64,000 nt of DNA from Sphingomonas sp. S2-65 (GTDB taxonomy: Bacteria; Pseudomonadota; Alphaproteobacteria; Sphingomonadales; Sphingomonadaceae). Numbering within the stretch: the first letter of the stretch is position 1; every line of letters begins with the position of its first letter. The position numbers and the translations under genes were made by a program. Below are positions 55,942-64,000 of this stretch, piece after piece. The stretch is from assembly GCF_021513175.1 (NCBI RefSeq), contig NZ_CP090953.1, forward strand, positions 372,001-436,000, given 5' to 3'. A model generated the notes under the pieces. It saw only the letters and a list, made by a program, of their open reading frames with translations. It was not told where the DNA came from and made no database searches.

Positions 55942-58632
55942 ATGACCGAACTCCCCAAGACCTTCGACCCCGCCGAAATCGAATCCCGCTGGTATGGCCA
56001 TTGGGAAGACAAGGGCCTGTTCGCGCCCGAGCGCCCCGGCGCCGATCCCTGGACTCTGGTCAACCCGCCGCCCAACGTCACTGGCAGCCTGCATATCGGC
56101 CACGCACTCGACAACACGCTCCAGGACATCCTCGTCAGACACGCCCGGTTGAAGGGCAAGGACGCGCGCTGGGTGGTCGGCACCGACCATGCCGGCATCG
56201 CCACTCAGATGGTGGTCGAGCGCCAGCTCAATGCCGTCCAGCAGAAGCGCACCGACTTCACCCGCGAGGAATTCGTCGCGAAGGTGTGGGAGTGGAAGGA
56301 AGAGAGCGGCGGGGAGATCACCCAGCAGCTCCGCCGGCTCGGCTGCTCGATGGATTGGGCGAACGAACGCTTCACCATGGACGAGGGCTTCTCGAAAGCC
56401 GTGCTCAAGGTGTTCGTCGAGCTGCACAAGCAGGGCTTGATCTACCGCGACAAGCGGCTGGTGAACTGGGACTCCAAGCTCGGCACCGCAATCTCCGACC
56501 TTGAGGTCGAGACCAAGGACGTCAAGGGCAGTTTCTGGCGCCTGCGCTATCCGCTCGAGGATGGCAGCGGCTTCATTGAAGTCGCAACCACCCGGCCCGA
56601 GACGATGCTCGCCGACATGGCCGTCGCGGTGAACGCCAGCGACGAGCGCTACACTGCGCTTGTCGGCAAGAAGGTGCGCCTGCCGATCACCGGCCGCCTG
56701 ATCCCGATCATCACCGACGACCATGCCGATCCCGAACTCGGTTCGGGCGCGGTCAAGATCACGCCGGGCCACGACTTCAACGATTTCGAAGTCGGCGGCC
56801 GCGCCGGGATTGAGGCGCGCGACATGCTCAACATGCTCGACGCCAAGGCGCGCATCACCCAGACCGCAGACGGGCTGATCCCCGAGGATCTGCTCGGCCT
56901 CGACCGCTTCGAGGCACGCAAGGTTATCGTCCAGCGGCTCAAGGATGACGGCGTCCTGATCCCGCATCTCGACAAGGAAGGCGCCGAGCACGACGCCGAG
57001 CCGCGCACGATCGCCACGCCGTTCGGCGACCGCTCGGGCGAAGTGATCGAGCCCTGGCTCACCGACCAATGGTATGTCGACGCCGCCACCCTCGCCAAGC
57101 CAGCGATCGAAGCCGTTCGCTCGGGCGCGACCAGGATCGTGCCCAAGAGCTGGGAAAAGACCTATTTCAACTGGATGGAGAACATCCAGCCCTGGTGCGT
57201 CTCGCGCCAGCTTTGGTGGGGGCACCAGATCCCGGCCTGGTTCGCACAAGACGGCAGCATCTTTGTCGCTGAGAGTGAAGCCGAGGCTCAGGCTGCAGCA
57301 GGTGAGGGCGTTGCGCTCACCCGGGATCCCGACGTGCTCGACACTTGGTTCTCCTCGGCACTGTGGCCGTTCGCGACGATGGGCTGGCCCGATGCCGATG
57401 TGAAGGCCTCTGGCCGCTATCCCAACGACGTGCTGATCTCCGGCTTCGACATCCTGTTCTTCTGGGATGCCCGGATGATGATGCAGGGTTTGCAGTTCCT
57501 GGGCGAAGTGCCCTTCAAGACGCTGTACTTGCATGGTTTGGTGCGCGCGTCGGACGGGCAAAAGATGTCCAAGTCCAAGGGCAACGTGGTCAATCCGCTC
57601 GGGCTGATCGACAAATACGGCGCCGACGCGCTGCGCTTCTTCATGGCGGCGATGGAGAGCCAGGGGCGCGACATCAAGATGGATGAGAAGCGGATCGAGG
57701 GCTACCGCAACTTCGCCACCAAGCTCTGGAACGCCGCACGCTTCTGCCAGTCCAACGGGATCGCGGCCAGCACCACGCTTGAGCCGCCACCTGCCGAGCT
57801 CGCGGTAAACCGCTGGATTATCGCGGAAACCGTGGCGGCGGTGCAAGCGCTCGACCTTGCGCTGGCCGATCTCCGCTTCGACGAAGCGGCTAACACCATC
57901 TATCAGTTCACGTGGAGCCGCTTCTGCGACTGGTATCTCGAGCTGATCAAGCCGGTGATCCAGGGTGAGGGCGGTGTGCCCGCGACCGGTCCTGGTGCAG
58001 AAGAAACCCGCGCCGTCGCCGGCTGGGTCCTCGACCAGATCCTGGTCATGCTCCACCCGTTCATGCCCTTCATCACCGAAGAGCTTTGGTCCAAGATGGG
58101 GCCGCGCGATCATGAACTGATCGTCGCCGCCTGGCCGATGGCGGACGCCCGCGCGCTCGATCCCCAAGCGGCGCAGGAGATCGATTGGCTGATCCGGCTG
58201 GTCAGCGAAGTCCGTGCCGCTCGCACCGAGCTCAACGTGCCCCCGGGCGCGCGGCTGCCCATCCATGTCCGTGACGCCAGCGGCGAAACCGCCGCGCGGC
58301 TCGTCCGGCAGGAGGCGGCGCTCGCCCGCCTGGCACGCGTCGACCAGGCGCAGGGCGAGGTGCCCGCGGGCGGTGCGCTCCAGATCATCGTCGACGAAGC
58401 GACCTTCGTCCTCCCGCTCGGCGATGTCGTCGATCTCGACGCCGAGAAGACTCGGCTGACCAAGGCGATCGCCGCGGCCGAGAAGGAGCGCGACGGGCTG
58501 GCGGGGCGCCTCGGCAACCCAAGCTTCGTAGAACGGGCCAAGCCCGAGGCGGTGGAAAAGGCGCGCGCCGACCATGCCGACAAGGCGGCGGAGGCCGAGC
58601 GGCTATCGGCGGCACTGGCGCGGCTCGGCTAG
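55942..58632 (+). CDS. valS: Valyl-tRNA synthetase
   Basis: ValS charges tRNA-Val and edits misloaded threonine. The 896-residue protein has the class I motif [18 protein letters not shown] (HIGH) and the connective-peptide editing domain. [17 protein letters not shown] is near residue 540, followed by the anticodon-binding domain and a C-terminal coiled coil ([20 protein letters not shown]). It converges on the lipid kinase gene with a four-base overlap. Confidence 0.98.
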   Translation: MTELPKTFDPAEIESRWYGHWEDKGLFAPERPGADPWTLVNPPPNVTGSLHIGHALDNTLQDILVRHARLKGKDARWVVGTDHAGIATQMVVERQLNAVQQKRTDFTREEFVAKVWEWKEESGGEITQQLRRLGCSMDWANERFTMDEGFSKAVLKVFVELHKQGLIYRDKRLVNWDSKLGTAISDLEVETKDVKGSFWRLRYPLEDGSGFIEVATTRPETMLADMAVAVNASDERYTALVGKKVRLPITGRLIPIITDDHADPELGSGAVKITPGHDFNDFEVGGRAGIEARDMLNMLDAKARITQTADGLIPEDLLGLDRFEARKVIVQRLKDDGVLIPHLDKEGAEHDAEPRTIATPFGDRSGEVIEPWLTDQWYVDAATLAKPAIEAVRSGATRIVPKSWEKTYFNWMENIQPWCVSRQLWWGHQIPAWFAQDGSIFVAESEAEAQAAAGEGVALTRDPDVLDTWFSSALWPFATMGWPDADVKASGRYPNDVLISGFDILFFWDARMMMQGLQFLGEVPFKTLYLHGLVRASDGQKMSKSKGNVVNPLGLIDKYGADALRFFMAAMESQGRDIKMDEKRIEGYRNFATKLWNAARFCQSNGIAASTTLEPPPAELAVNRWIIAETVAAVQALDLALADLRFDEAANTIYQFTWSRFCDWYLELIKPVIQGEGGVPATGPGAEETRAVAGWVLDQILVMLHPFMPFITEELWSKMGPRDHELIVAAWPMADARALDPQAAQEIDWLIRLVSEVRAARTELNVPPGARLPIHVRDASGETAARLVRQEAALARLARVDQAQGEVPAGGALQIIVDEATFVLPLGDVVDLDAEKTRLTKAIAAAEKERDGLAGRLGNPSFVERAKPEAVEKARADHADKAAEAERLSAALARLG

Positions 58633-59513
58633 TCGCGCGGGGCCATGACCTCGATCACGCCAGGGGCAACCTTGGCGATGGTCGGGGTCTTGGCGAGCAC
58701 CTCGCCGTCGATGGAGATCGGGAGGGGAGGCTCGGTGGCAATTTCGAGCGCCTTGCCGCTGAACTCCACCACGTCCGCGTGCCGGGTCTTGAGCCGTAGC
58801 GCCGACGCTGCCCAATTGTGGATCAGCCGGCGCTTCAGCGGCCCTTTCACGGCCTGGATGACGATCCGCCCGCTGTCGAGCTTTGCGCTCTCCACCAGCT
58901 CCGTGCCGCCGTGGAATGGGCCGTTGGAGATCCGCACCTCGACCACCTTCAGCCGCTGCGCCTCGGCTCCCGAGCCGACGATGAGGGTGAACGGCTTGAA
59001 TCGCACGAACTGAAGCGCCGCCCAGCTGAGATATCCGGCCCGTCCGAACCAACGTTTCGCCAGGTGCGGAACGGTTTCAGCGATCTTGGGCGACAGCCCG
59101 ATCGCCGCGGCGTTAGCGAAGTAATCGTCGCCGATCATTCCCAGGTCGATCCGCCGTGGTGCTCCGTTGACGATCACGTCGACGGCGCCGTCCACATCTA
59201 GCGGGATGCCGAGCGACCGCGAGAAGCTGTTGGCGGTGCCGAGAGGCAATACGCCCAGCCGCACTCCCTTGCCGACGATCAGGTCGACCAGGCAGCTGAT
59301 CGTGCCGTCGCCGCCGCCGATGATCAATATCTCGGGATCAGACTGTAACGCCGTCGTAACGGTTTGCGTCAGCTGCTCAGGATTTTCGACTGCATGCGCG
59401 TCAACCAGATAGTCCAGCTCGGCAAACCGCGCACGTGCGCGCTCGAACGATCGCTGCCCGCTGCGCGACTTGGTGTTCACCACCATCACTGCCTTGACCG
59501 AACTTTTCGTCAT
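58629..59513 (-). CDS. Diacylglycerol-kinase-family lipid kinase
   Basis: From ATG 59513 (after GGAGGGCAG) this is a 294-residue cytosolic protein with the DAGK catalytic motif [19 protein letters not shown] followed by [19 protein letters not shown]. The C-terminal beta-rich lobe is present. The lipid it phosphorylates is uncertain. The ORF stays open to 59855, but that part overlaps the divergent MATE gene. It is separated from MATE by a 70-base gap. Confidence 0.88.
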   Translation of the reverse strand: MTKSSVKAVMVVNTKSRSGQRSFERARARFAELDYLVDAHAVENPEQLTQTVTTALQSDPEILIIGGGDGTISCLVDLIVGKGVRLGVLPLGTANSFSRSLGIPLDVDGAVDVIVNGAPRRIDLGMIGDDYFANAAAIGLSPKIAETVPHLAKRWFGRAGYLSWAALQFVRFKPFTLIVGSGAEAQRLKVVEVRISNGPFHGGTELVESAKLDSGRIVIQAVKGPLKRRLIHNWAASALRLKTRHADVVEFSGKALEIATEPPLPISIDGEVLAKTPTIAKVAPGVIEVMAPRD

Positions 59514-59583
59514 CTGCCCTCCAGCTGGGGAACGTATCGGTGGTGCAACGCTTGTCAGCGGCGGGACGATCCAAGGAGAGGGC

Positions 59584-61026
59584 ATGGCAACGCGCGCACC
59601 CGCCAGACGGGACCTTACGACCGGGCCGATCGGCCGCACGCTCTTATTGTTCGCGCTACCCACCCTGGGTTCGAACATCCTCCAGTCGCTCAACGGATCG
59701 ATCAACACGATCTGGGTCGGCCGCTTCCTGGGTGAGGATGCGCTCGCGGCAACCTCCAACGCCAACATCATCATGTTCCTTCTGTTCGGTGCGGTGTTCG
59801 GCTTCGGCATGGCGGCCACGGTGCTCATCGGCCAGGCGATGGGCCGGCACGACATCGACGGCGCCCGCCAGGCGTTCGGCGCGGCGGTCGGGCTGGTGCT
59901 GGGCAGTGCGGTGTTCGTCGCGATCCTCGGCTATTTCCTCTCACCGGCCATCCTGCGCCTGCTCGCTACCCCAGGCGACGCGATGCCGCTGGCGCTCAGC
60001 TATTTGCGAGTAATTTTCCTCGGACTTCCCGCCGCCATGCTGCTGGTGTTGCTGATGATGGGGCTGCGCGGCGCCGGGGACGCCATGACGCCTCTGTGGT
60101 TCATGATCCTCAGCGTCATCCTGGATGCCGGGCTCAATCCCGTGCTGATCCTGGGACTGGGACCCGCGCCTGCCCTAGGGATCGCCGGTTCCGCGGCGGC
60201 GACGCTGATCGCCAATCATCTTGCCGTGACAGGGCTGCTTGTCACTATCTACATGCGCGATTTGCCGATCCGGCTGCGCGGTCGTGAGGTTGGGTACTTG
60301 TTGCCCAGCGCCGCCTTGATGCGCACGATCCTTGGCAAGGGGCTGCCGATGGGCGCGCAGATGCTGGTGATGTCCCTGGCCGGGCTTACCATGGTAGGGC
60401 TGGTCAATCGCCTCGGCGTCGATACGGTCGCGGCCTATGCCGTCTCGCAGCAGCTGTGGACCTATATCCAGATGCCGGCGATGGCGATCGGCGCTGCTGT
60501 CAGCGCGATGGCCGCTCAGAATATCGGGGCAGGCGCCTGGAACCGGGTCGGCGGGATCACCCGCGCCGGGCTGCTGTACAACTGCCTGATCACCGGCGCG
60601 ATGGTGGCCGCGGTGCTGCTTTTCGATCGTCCGGTTATGACCCTGTTCCTGGTCGGCGAAAGCCCTGCGCTGCCAATCGCGCGGCACATCCAACTTATCG
60701 CCAGCTGGAACTTCGTGCTGTTCGGCATGACGATGGTGCTGTTCTCCACCGTCCGCGCCAACGGCGCAGTGTGGATGCCGTTGCTGGCGCTGATCGTCGC
60801 CATGTATCCGGTACGCATCGGCTTCGCCCTGGGTGCGCGAGGGATCTTGGGAAGCGACGCCCTGTGGTGGAGTTTCCCGATCGGCTCGCTCGCGGCGCTT
60901 GGTTTGGCAGCGAGCTACTACCGATACGGCAATTGGCGTCGCGGCGCGATGCTGCGTCCACACGAGGGGCACGAGCAGGCGCTCGCCTCGACCGAGCCCG
61001 CCGGGCGCTTGCAACCGACTGGATGA
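59584..61026 (+). CDS. MATE-family efflux transporter
   Basis: From ATG 59584 (after AAGGAGAGGGC) this is a 480-residue inner-membrane protein with twelve predicted helices in two similar halves. Family traits are FALPTLGSNILQSLNGSINTIWVGRFLG (split) and QAMGRHDIDGARQAFGAAVG in the N-half, and the related LAGLTMVGLVNRLGVDTVAAYA in the C-half. MATE pumps export cationic drugs using a Na+ or H+ gradient. Its substrate is unknown. A weak GGAAC-N16-GCTT lies upstream. Confidence 0.93.
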   Translation: MATRAPARRDLTTGPIGRTLLLFALPTLGSNILQSLNGSINTIWVGRFLGEDALAATSNANIIMFLLFGAVFGFGMAATVLIGQAMGRHDIDGARQAFGAAVGLVLGSAVFVAILGYFLSPAILRLLATPGDAMPLALSYLRVIFLGLPAAMLLVLLMMGLRGAGDAMTPLWFMILSVILDAGLNPVLILGLGPAPALGIAGSAAATLIANHLAVTGLLVTIYMRDLPIRLRGREVGYLLPSAALMRTILGKGLPMGAQMLVMSLAGLTMVGLVNRLGVDTVAAYAVSQQLWTYIQMPAMAIGAAVSAMAAQNIGAGAWNRVGGITRAGLLYNCLITGAMVAAVLLFDRPVMTLFLVGESPALPIARHIQLIASWNFVLFGMTMVLFSTVRANGAVWMPLLALIVAMYPVRIGFALGARGILGSDALWWSFPIGSLAALGLAASYYRYGNWRRGAMLRPHEGHEQALASTEPAGRLQPTG

Positions 61027-61043
61027 GGGCGCATCAGCCGGCC

Positions 61044-62030
61044 ATGAGTCAGTATCCCGCGCTTCGTCTCCGCCGCACCCGTGCCGCCGCTTGGAGCAGG
61101 CGGATGCATGCCGAAACCGTGCTCACGCCCGCCGACCTGATCTGGCCCATGTTCGTGACAGAGGGCGAAGGCGAGGAACCGATCGCGGCGCTTCCCGGCG
61201 TTTCGCGCTGGTGCCTGAAGGGCATCGTCGAACAAGCGCGCCAGGCCAGCGCTCTAGGCATTCCCTGCATTGCGCTGTTTCCCAACACGCCTCCAGCGCT
61301 GCGTAGCGAAGATGGCCGGGAGGCGCTCAACCCGGACAATCTGATGTGCCGCGCGATCCGCGCGATCAAGAACGCCGTGCCGGAGGTGGGTGTCCTCACC
61401 GATGTGGCACTCGATCCTTACACCAGTCACGGACATGACGGTCTTGTTGACGCCCGAGGCTATGTGCTGAACGACGAAACTGCGGCGCTCCTCACCGAGC
61501 AGGCCTTGGTTCAGGCGGAGGCGGGATCGGACATCGTCGCACCTTCGGACATGATGGACGGGCGGATCGGGCTGATCCGCAGCGCGCTGGAGGCGAATGG
61601 CCACGCCAATGTGCAGATCATGGCATATGCGGCCAAATACGCCAGCGGCTTCTACGGTCCGTTCCGCGACGCAGTGGGATCGCGAGGCCTGTTGAAGGGC
61701 GACAAGAAGACGTACCAGATGGATCCCGCCAATGCCGAGGAAGCGTTGCGCGAAGTCTCGCTGGATCTGGCCGAGGGCGCAGACAGCGTTATGGTCAAGC
61801 CGGGGCTGCCCTATCTCGACATCATATTGCGTGTGAAGAACGCCTTTGAAGTGCCTGTGTTTGCCTACCAGGTCTCCGGAGAATATGCGATGATCGAGGC
61901 CGCTGCCGCAGTAGGGGCAGGGGACCGCGAGGCGCTGGTGATGGAAACCCTGCTGGCGTTCAAACGCGCGGGCTGTTCGGGGGTGCTGACCTACCACGCC
62001 CCGCTGGCTGCCAGGCTGCTTGGTGCATGA
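61044..62030 (+). CDS. hemB: Delta-aminolevulinic acid dehydratase (porphobilinogen synthase)
   Basis: HemB condenses two 5-aminolevulinate molecules into porphobilinogen in heme synthesis. The 328-residue protein begins MSQYPALRLRRTR and has DPYTSHGHDGLV, SDMMDGRI, the lysine motif YAAKYASGFYGPFRDAVGS, and the second active-site Lys in DSVMVKPGLPYLDI. The DPYTSHGHDG region has no zinc-cysteine triad, so this is the Mg-type enzyme of alphaproteobacteria. It overlaps the next gene by four bases. Confidence 0.96.
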   Translation: MSQYPALRLRRTRAAAWSRRMHAETVLTPADLIWPMFVTEGEGEEPIAALPGVSRWCLKGIVEQARQASALGIPCIALFPNTPPALRSEDGREALNPDNLMCRAIRAIKNAVPEVGVLTDVALDPYTSHGHDGLVDARGYVLNDETAALLTEQALVQAEAGSDIVAPSDMMDGRIGLIRSALEANGHANVQIMAYAAKYASGFYGPFRDAVGSRGLLKGDKKTYQMDPANAEEALREVSLDLAEGADSVMVKPGLPYLDIILRVKNAFEVPVFAYQVSGEYAMIEAAAAVGAGDREALVMETLLAFKRAGCSGVLTYHAPLAARLLGA

Positions 62031-62560
62031 TCCACACGGCAAGGCTCGTCCTGCGGCCGACCGAAGCGCGCGATCGTGAACCGTTGATCGCCATGCTCGC
62101 CAACCCGGAAGTGATGCGCGACCTGGTGCGCAATCCCACGCGGGAGACCGCCCAAGCCAGCATCGATCGCCATATCGGCTACCGCGACAGCCATGGCTTG
62201 GGCTTCTGGACGGTCGAGCACGACGGCGCAGTGGCGGGGCTGTGCGGCCTGAAGCCGGGCGCACCGAACACCCCGATCCAGGGCGAAACGGAAATCGGCT
62301 GGCTGTTCGACCTGCCGTTCTGGGGCAAGGGGCTGGCGACGGAAGCCGCCCGGGCGTCGTTGGAGTGGGGCTGGGCCAACACCCCGGCGCCCCGCGTGGT
62401 GGCGATCACCGCCGCGGGTCACATCAAGAGCCAGCAGGTCATGGATCGGCTTGGCATGCATCGACTGGTCGACGGCGACTTCAACCATCCCCTGTTCGCC
62501 GAGGAAGACGCCATGCGCGCGACGGTGACGTTCGCGATTCATCGGCCGGGAACGCATTGA
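62027..62560 (+). CDS. GNAT-family N-acetyltransferase (RimJ/RimL type)
   Basis: This 177-residue protein begins MIHTARLVLRPTEARDREPLIAML and has EIGWLFDLPFWGKGLATEA and VVAITAAGHIKSQQVMDRLGM, the acetyl-CoA-binding pattern of the RimJ/RimL branch. Its substrate is unknown. It starts within the hemB stop (ATGA), and its own stop shares a base with the ATG of the next gene, so hemB, this gene and the following one are coupled. Confidence 0.9.
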   Translation: MIHTARLVLRPTEARDREPLIAMLANPEVMRDLVRNPTRETAQASIDRHIGYRDSHGLGFWTVEHDGAVAGLCGLKPGAPNTPIQGETEIGWLFDLPFWGKGLATEAARASLEWGWANTPAPRVVAITAAGHIKSQQVMDRLGMHRLVDGDFNHPLFAEEDAMRATVTFAIHRPGTH

Positions 62561-64000
62561 TGGATACCCAAGCCGGGCCGCCGCGAGAGATGCTCGCTTC
62601 CGGAAGGCTGCGCTGGCTGTTCGTCGCCGCGATCCTCACCGGGTCCTTCCTGCTGTTCCTTGTCCAGCCGATGATCGCGCGCATGGCACTGCCGCGGATC
62701 GGCGGCGCACCGGCCGTGTGGAATTCGGCGATGCTGGTGTACCAGGCGTTGTTACTCGCCGGCTATGCCTATGCCCATTGGCTGGGGCGGTTCCGCCTGC
62801 GTGTTCAGGCGCTGGTGCATGTCGGCGTGCTCGCAGTGGCGGCCTTGCAGCTGCCGATTGGCCTCATCGCCACGGAACTGCCGGGCTCGATCGATCCCGC
62901 GCTCTGGGTGCCATGGCTGCTATGCGCGTCGATCGGCCCGTTGTTCTTCGCGATCTCGGCCCAGGCGCCGTTGCTCCAGCGCTGGTACGCAGCGGCAAGC
63001 GGCGGACGCGATCCCTACGCCCTCTACGCCGCGTCCAACATCGGCAGCTTTGGCGGGTTGATCGCCTACCCCCTGCTGGTCGAACCTGGCCTGGCACTGC
63101 ATGGTCAAAGCTGGCTCTGGACCGCCGGCTATGCGCTGGTCGCGGTGCTGGTGGCGGGCTGTGGGCTGCTGTTACCCACCAACTCCGGCGATGCAGTGCC
63201 GGAACTCGCCCATAGTGTCCGCCCCACGCCGGGGCGTGTCGCGTGGTGGATCGCCCTTGCCCTCGTGCCATCGGGGCTGATGCTGGCGACCACGACCTTC
63301 CTCACGACCGACATCGTCGCGGTACCGCTCCTGTGGGTGCTACCGCTCGGACTGTACCTGCTCAGCTTCTCGCTCGCCTTCCGCGAAGGCTCAGCCTTGC
63401 CCGATCTGCTCGCCAAGTTCGTGCCGGTCATGTTGCTGCTGTTCGGCGCGACGCTGATCGCCGGGCATCAACAGTTCGCCTATCTCAACGCAGCCATCGG
63501 GCTGTTGTTGCTGTTCATGGTGTCGGTAGCGCTGCATGCCCGCATGTACGCGCTGCGGCCCGCGCCCGACCGGCTGACCGGCTTCTACCTGGCGATGGCG
63601 TTCGGGGGAGCGCTGGGCGGCGTATTCTCGGCACTGGTTGCGCCGCTGGTGTTCGACTGGACCTATGAATATCCGCTTCTGATCCTGGCGGCGGGGCTGC
63701 TGGTGCCCCAGAGCTTCCTCTTCCCGGCGCTGGAGCGGTTCTGGAGAGGCTCGCGGGCGGCTCAGCGGGGCCGGACGGTGCTGATGATCGTGGTGGTGGT
63801 CGGGCTGGTCGCCCTAGGCTTCTGGAACCCGGGCCGGCTGTTCGGCAGCTTCAGCGAGCAAATGGCGTTCGTCGCAGTGGCGGCGGTAGGTCTGGTGGCG
63901 GTCGGGCGTCGTGCGCCGTTCATGGTGGCACTGGCCGGCGCATTGTTCATCTTCGGTGGCCAGCGCGCGATCGATATGTCGCTCAGCGGGGCGCGCATCC
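62560..64000 (+). CDS. Membrane protein with spermidine-synthase-like architecture, 3' end missing
   Basis: The frame is open from ATG 62560 to the right edge, 480 codons, so the C-terminus is not seen. The visible part is almost wholly transmembrane. It opens with ILTGSFLLFLVQPMIARMALPRIGGAPAVWNSAMLVYQ (two parts), which is typical of bacterial proteins that join a polytopic domain to a spermine/spermidine-synthase-like methyltransferase fold. That second domain, if present, lies past 64000. The ATG overlaps the GNAT stop by one base. Confidence 0.8.
   Translation, partial: MDTQAGPPREMLASGRLRWLFVAAILTGSFLLFLVQPMIARMALPRIGGAPAVWNSAMLVYQALLLAGYAYAHWLGRFRLRVQALVHVGVLAVAALQLPIGLIATELPGSIDPALWVPWLLCASIGPLFFAISAQAPLLQRWYAAASGGRDPYALYAASNIGSFGGLIAYPLLVEPGLALHGQSWLWTAGYALVAVLVAGCGLLLPTNSGDAVPELAHSVRPTPGRVAWWIALALVPSGLMLATTTFLTTDIVAVPLLWVLPLGLYLLSFSLAFREGSALPDLLAKFVPVMLLLFGATLIAGHQQFAYLNAAIGLLLLFMVSVALHARMYALRPAPDRLTGFYLAMAFGGALGGVFSALVAPLVFDWTYEYPLLILAAGLLVPQSFLFPALERFWRGSRAAQRGRTVLMIVVVVGLVALGFWNPGRLFGSFSEQMAFVAVAAVGLVAVGRRAPFMVALAGALFIFGGQRAIDMSLSGARI

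Noticed and set aside
55894..58575. Open frame of 893 codons on the minus strand opposite valS
   Set aside because: valS is unmistakable on the plus strand. The opposite frame is biased and motif-free.
59529..59555. GGAAC-N16-GCTT upstream of the MATE gene as a further EcfG-type promoter
   Set aside because: The -10 part is poorer than at the four reported sites, and the gene is not a typical stress gene.

Overview
The window reads as a high-GC alphaproteobacterial chromosome, most likely a sphingomonad (Sphingomonas or close relative). This is judged from gene content and order: a nuoLMN-birA-coaX-rnj-DUF1467 run, yqeY-dnaG-rpoD, an E1-beta subunit of pyruvate dehydrogenase with its own lipoyl domain, pcm-tolC, popZ, a class II DAHP synthase, TrmFO, and promoter motifs of the EcfG general-stress and CtrA cell-cycle type. 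No phage, IS element, integron or CRISPR array was seen.

Layout. 1-8300: the end of the complex I operon (nuoL cut by the left edge), then biotin ligase with an apparent CTG start, pantothenate kinase, RNase J and a small membrane protein. 8350-15870: a 764-residue membrane coiled-coil protein divergent from an Hpt-like protein that has lost its phospho-histidine; then a minus-strand run of an unknown protein, MoxR ATPase, CHAP hydrolase (with a CtrA box), membrane glycosyltransferase and vWA protein. 16011-20512: yqeY-dnaG-rpoD with a clear terminator. 20640-25758: carA and carB with a low-GC gene of unknown function spliced between them. 26067-29200: greA, a rhomboid protease, and an envelope-stress cluster (YtxH-like, DUF3618, holin-X-like, YqjD-like). 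29316-33809: enolase, ftsB, pdhA, pdhB. 33828-36924: two TadE pseudopilins and TadG. 37088-43121: an NDUFAF6-like protein, an EF-hand protein, trmFO, DUF488, a Crp-family regulator and two ferritin-like proteins. 43197-46289: an XRE-DAHP synthase fusion and cysS. 46461-50534: stress-type genes (SRPBCC, Zn-dehydrogenase, SDR, zinc ribbon, glycine zipper). 50611-64000: tRNA-Cys, pcm, tolC, popZ, S9 peptidase, valS, a lipid kinase, a MATE pump, hemB, a GNAT, and a membrane spermidine-synthase-like protein cut by the right edge.

The most unusual signals are four. (1) The first enzyme of the shikimate pathway is fused in frame to an N-terminal XRE helix-turn-helix. Two similar palindromes, centred 32 bp apart, lie just upstream of its start, which suggests an enzyme that represses its own gene. 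(2) A foreign-looking gene sits between carA and carB and is joined tightly to both. (3) Four EcfG-like promoters (GGAAC-N16/17-GGTT or CGTT) precede stress-type genes. One is nearly palindromic and can be read in both directions, between the Crp-type regulator and the ferritin-like pair. (4) The Hpt-like protein lacks its histidine.
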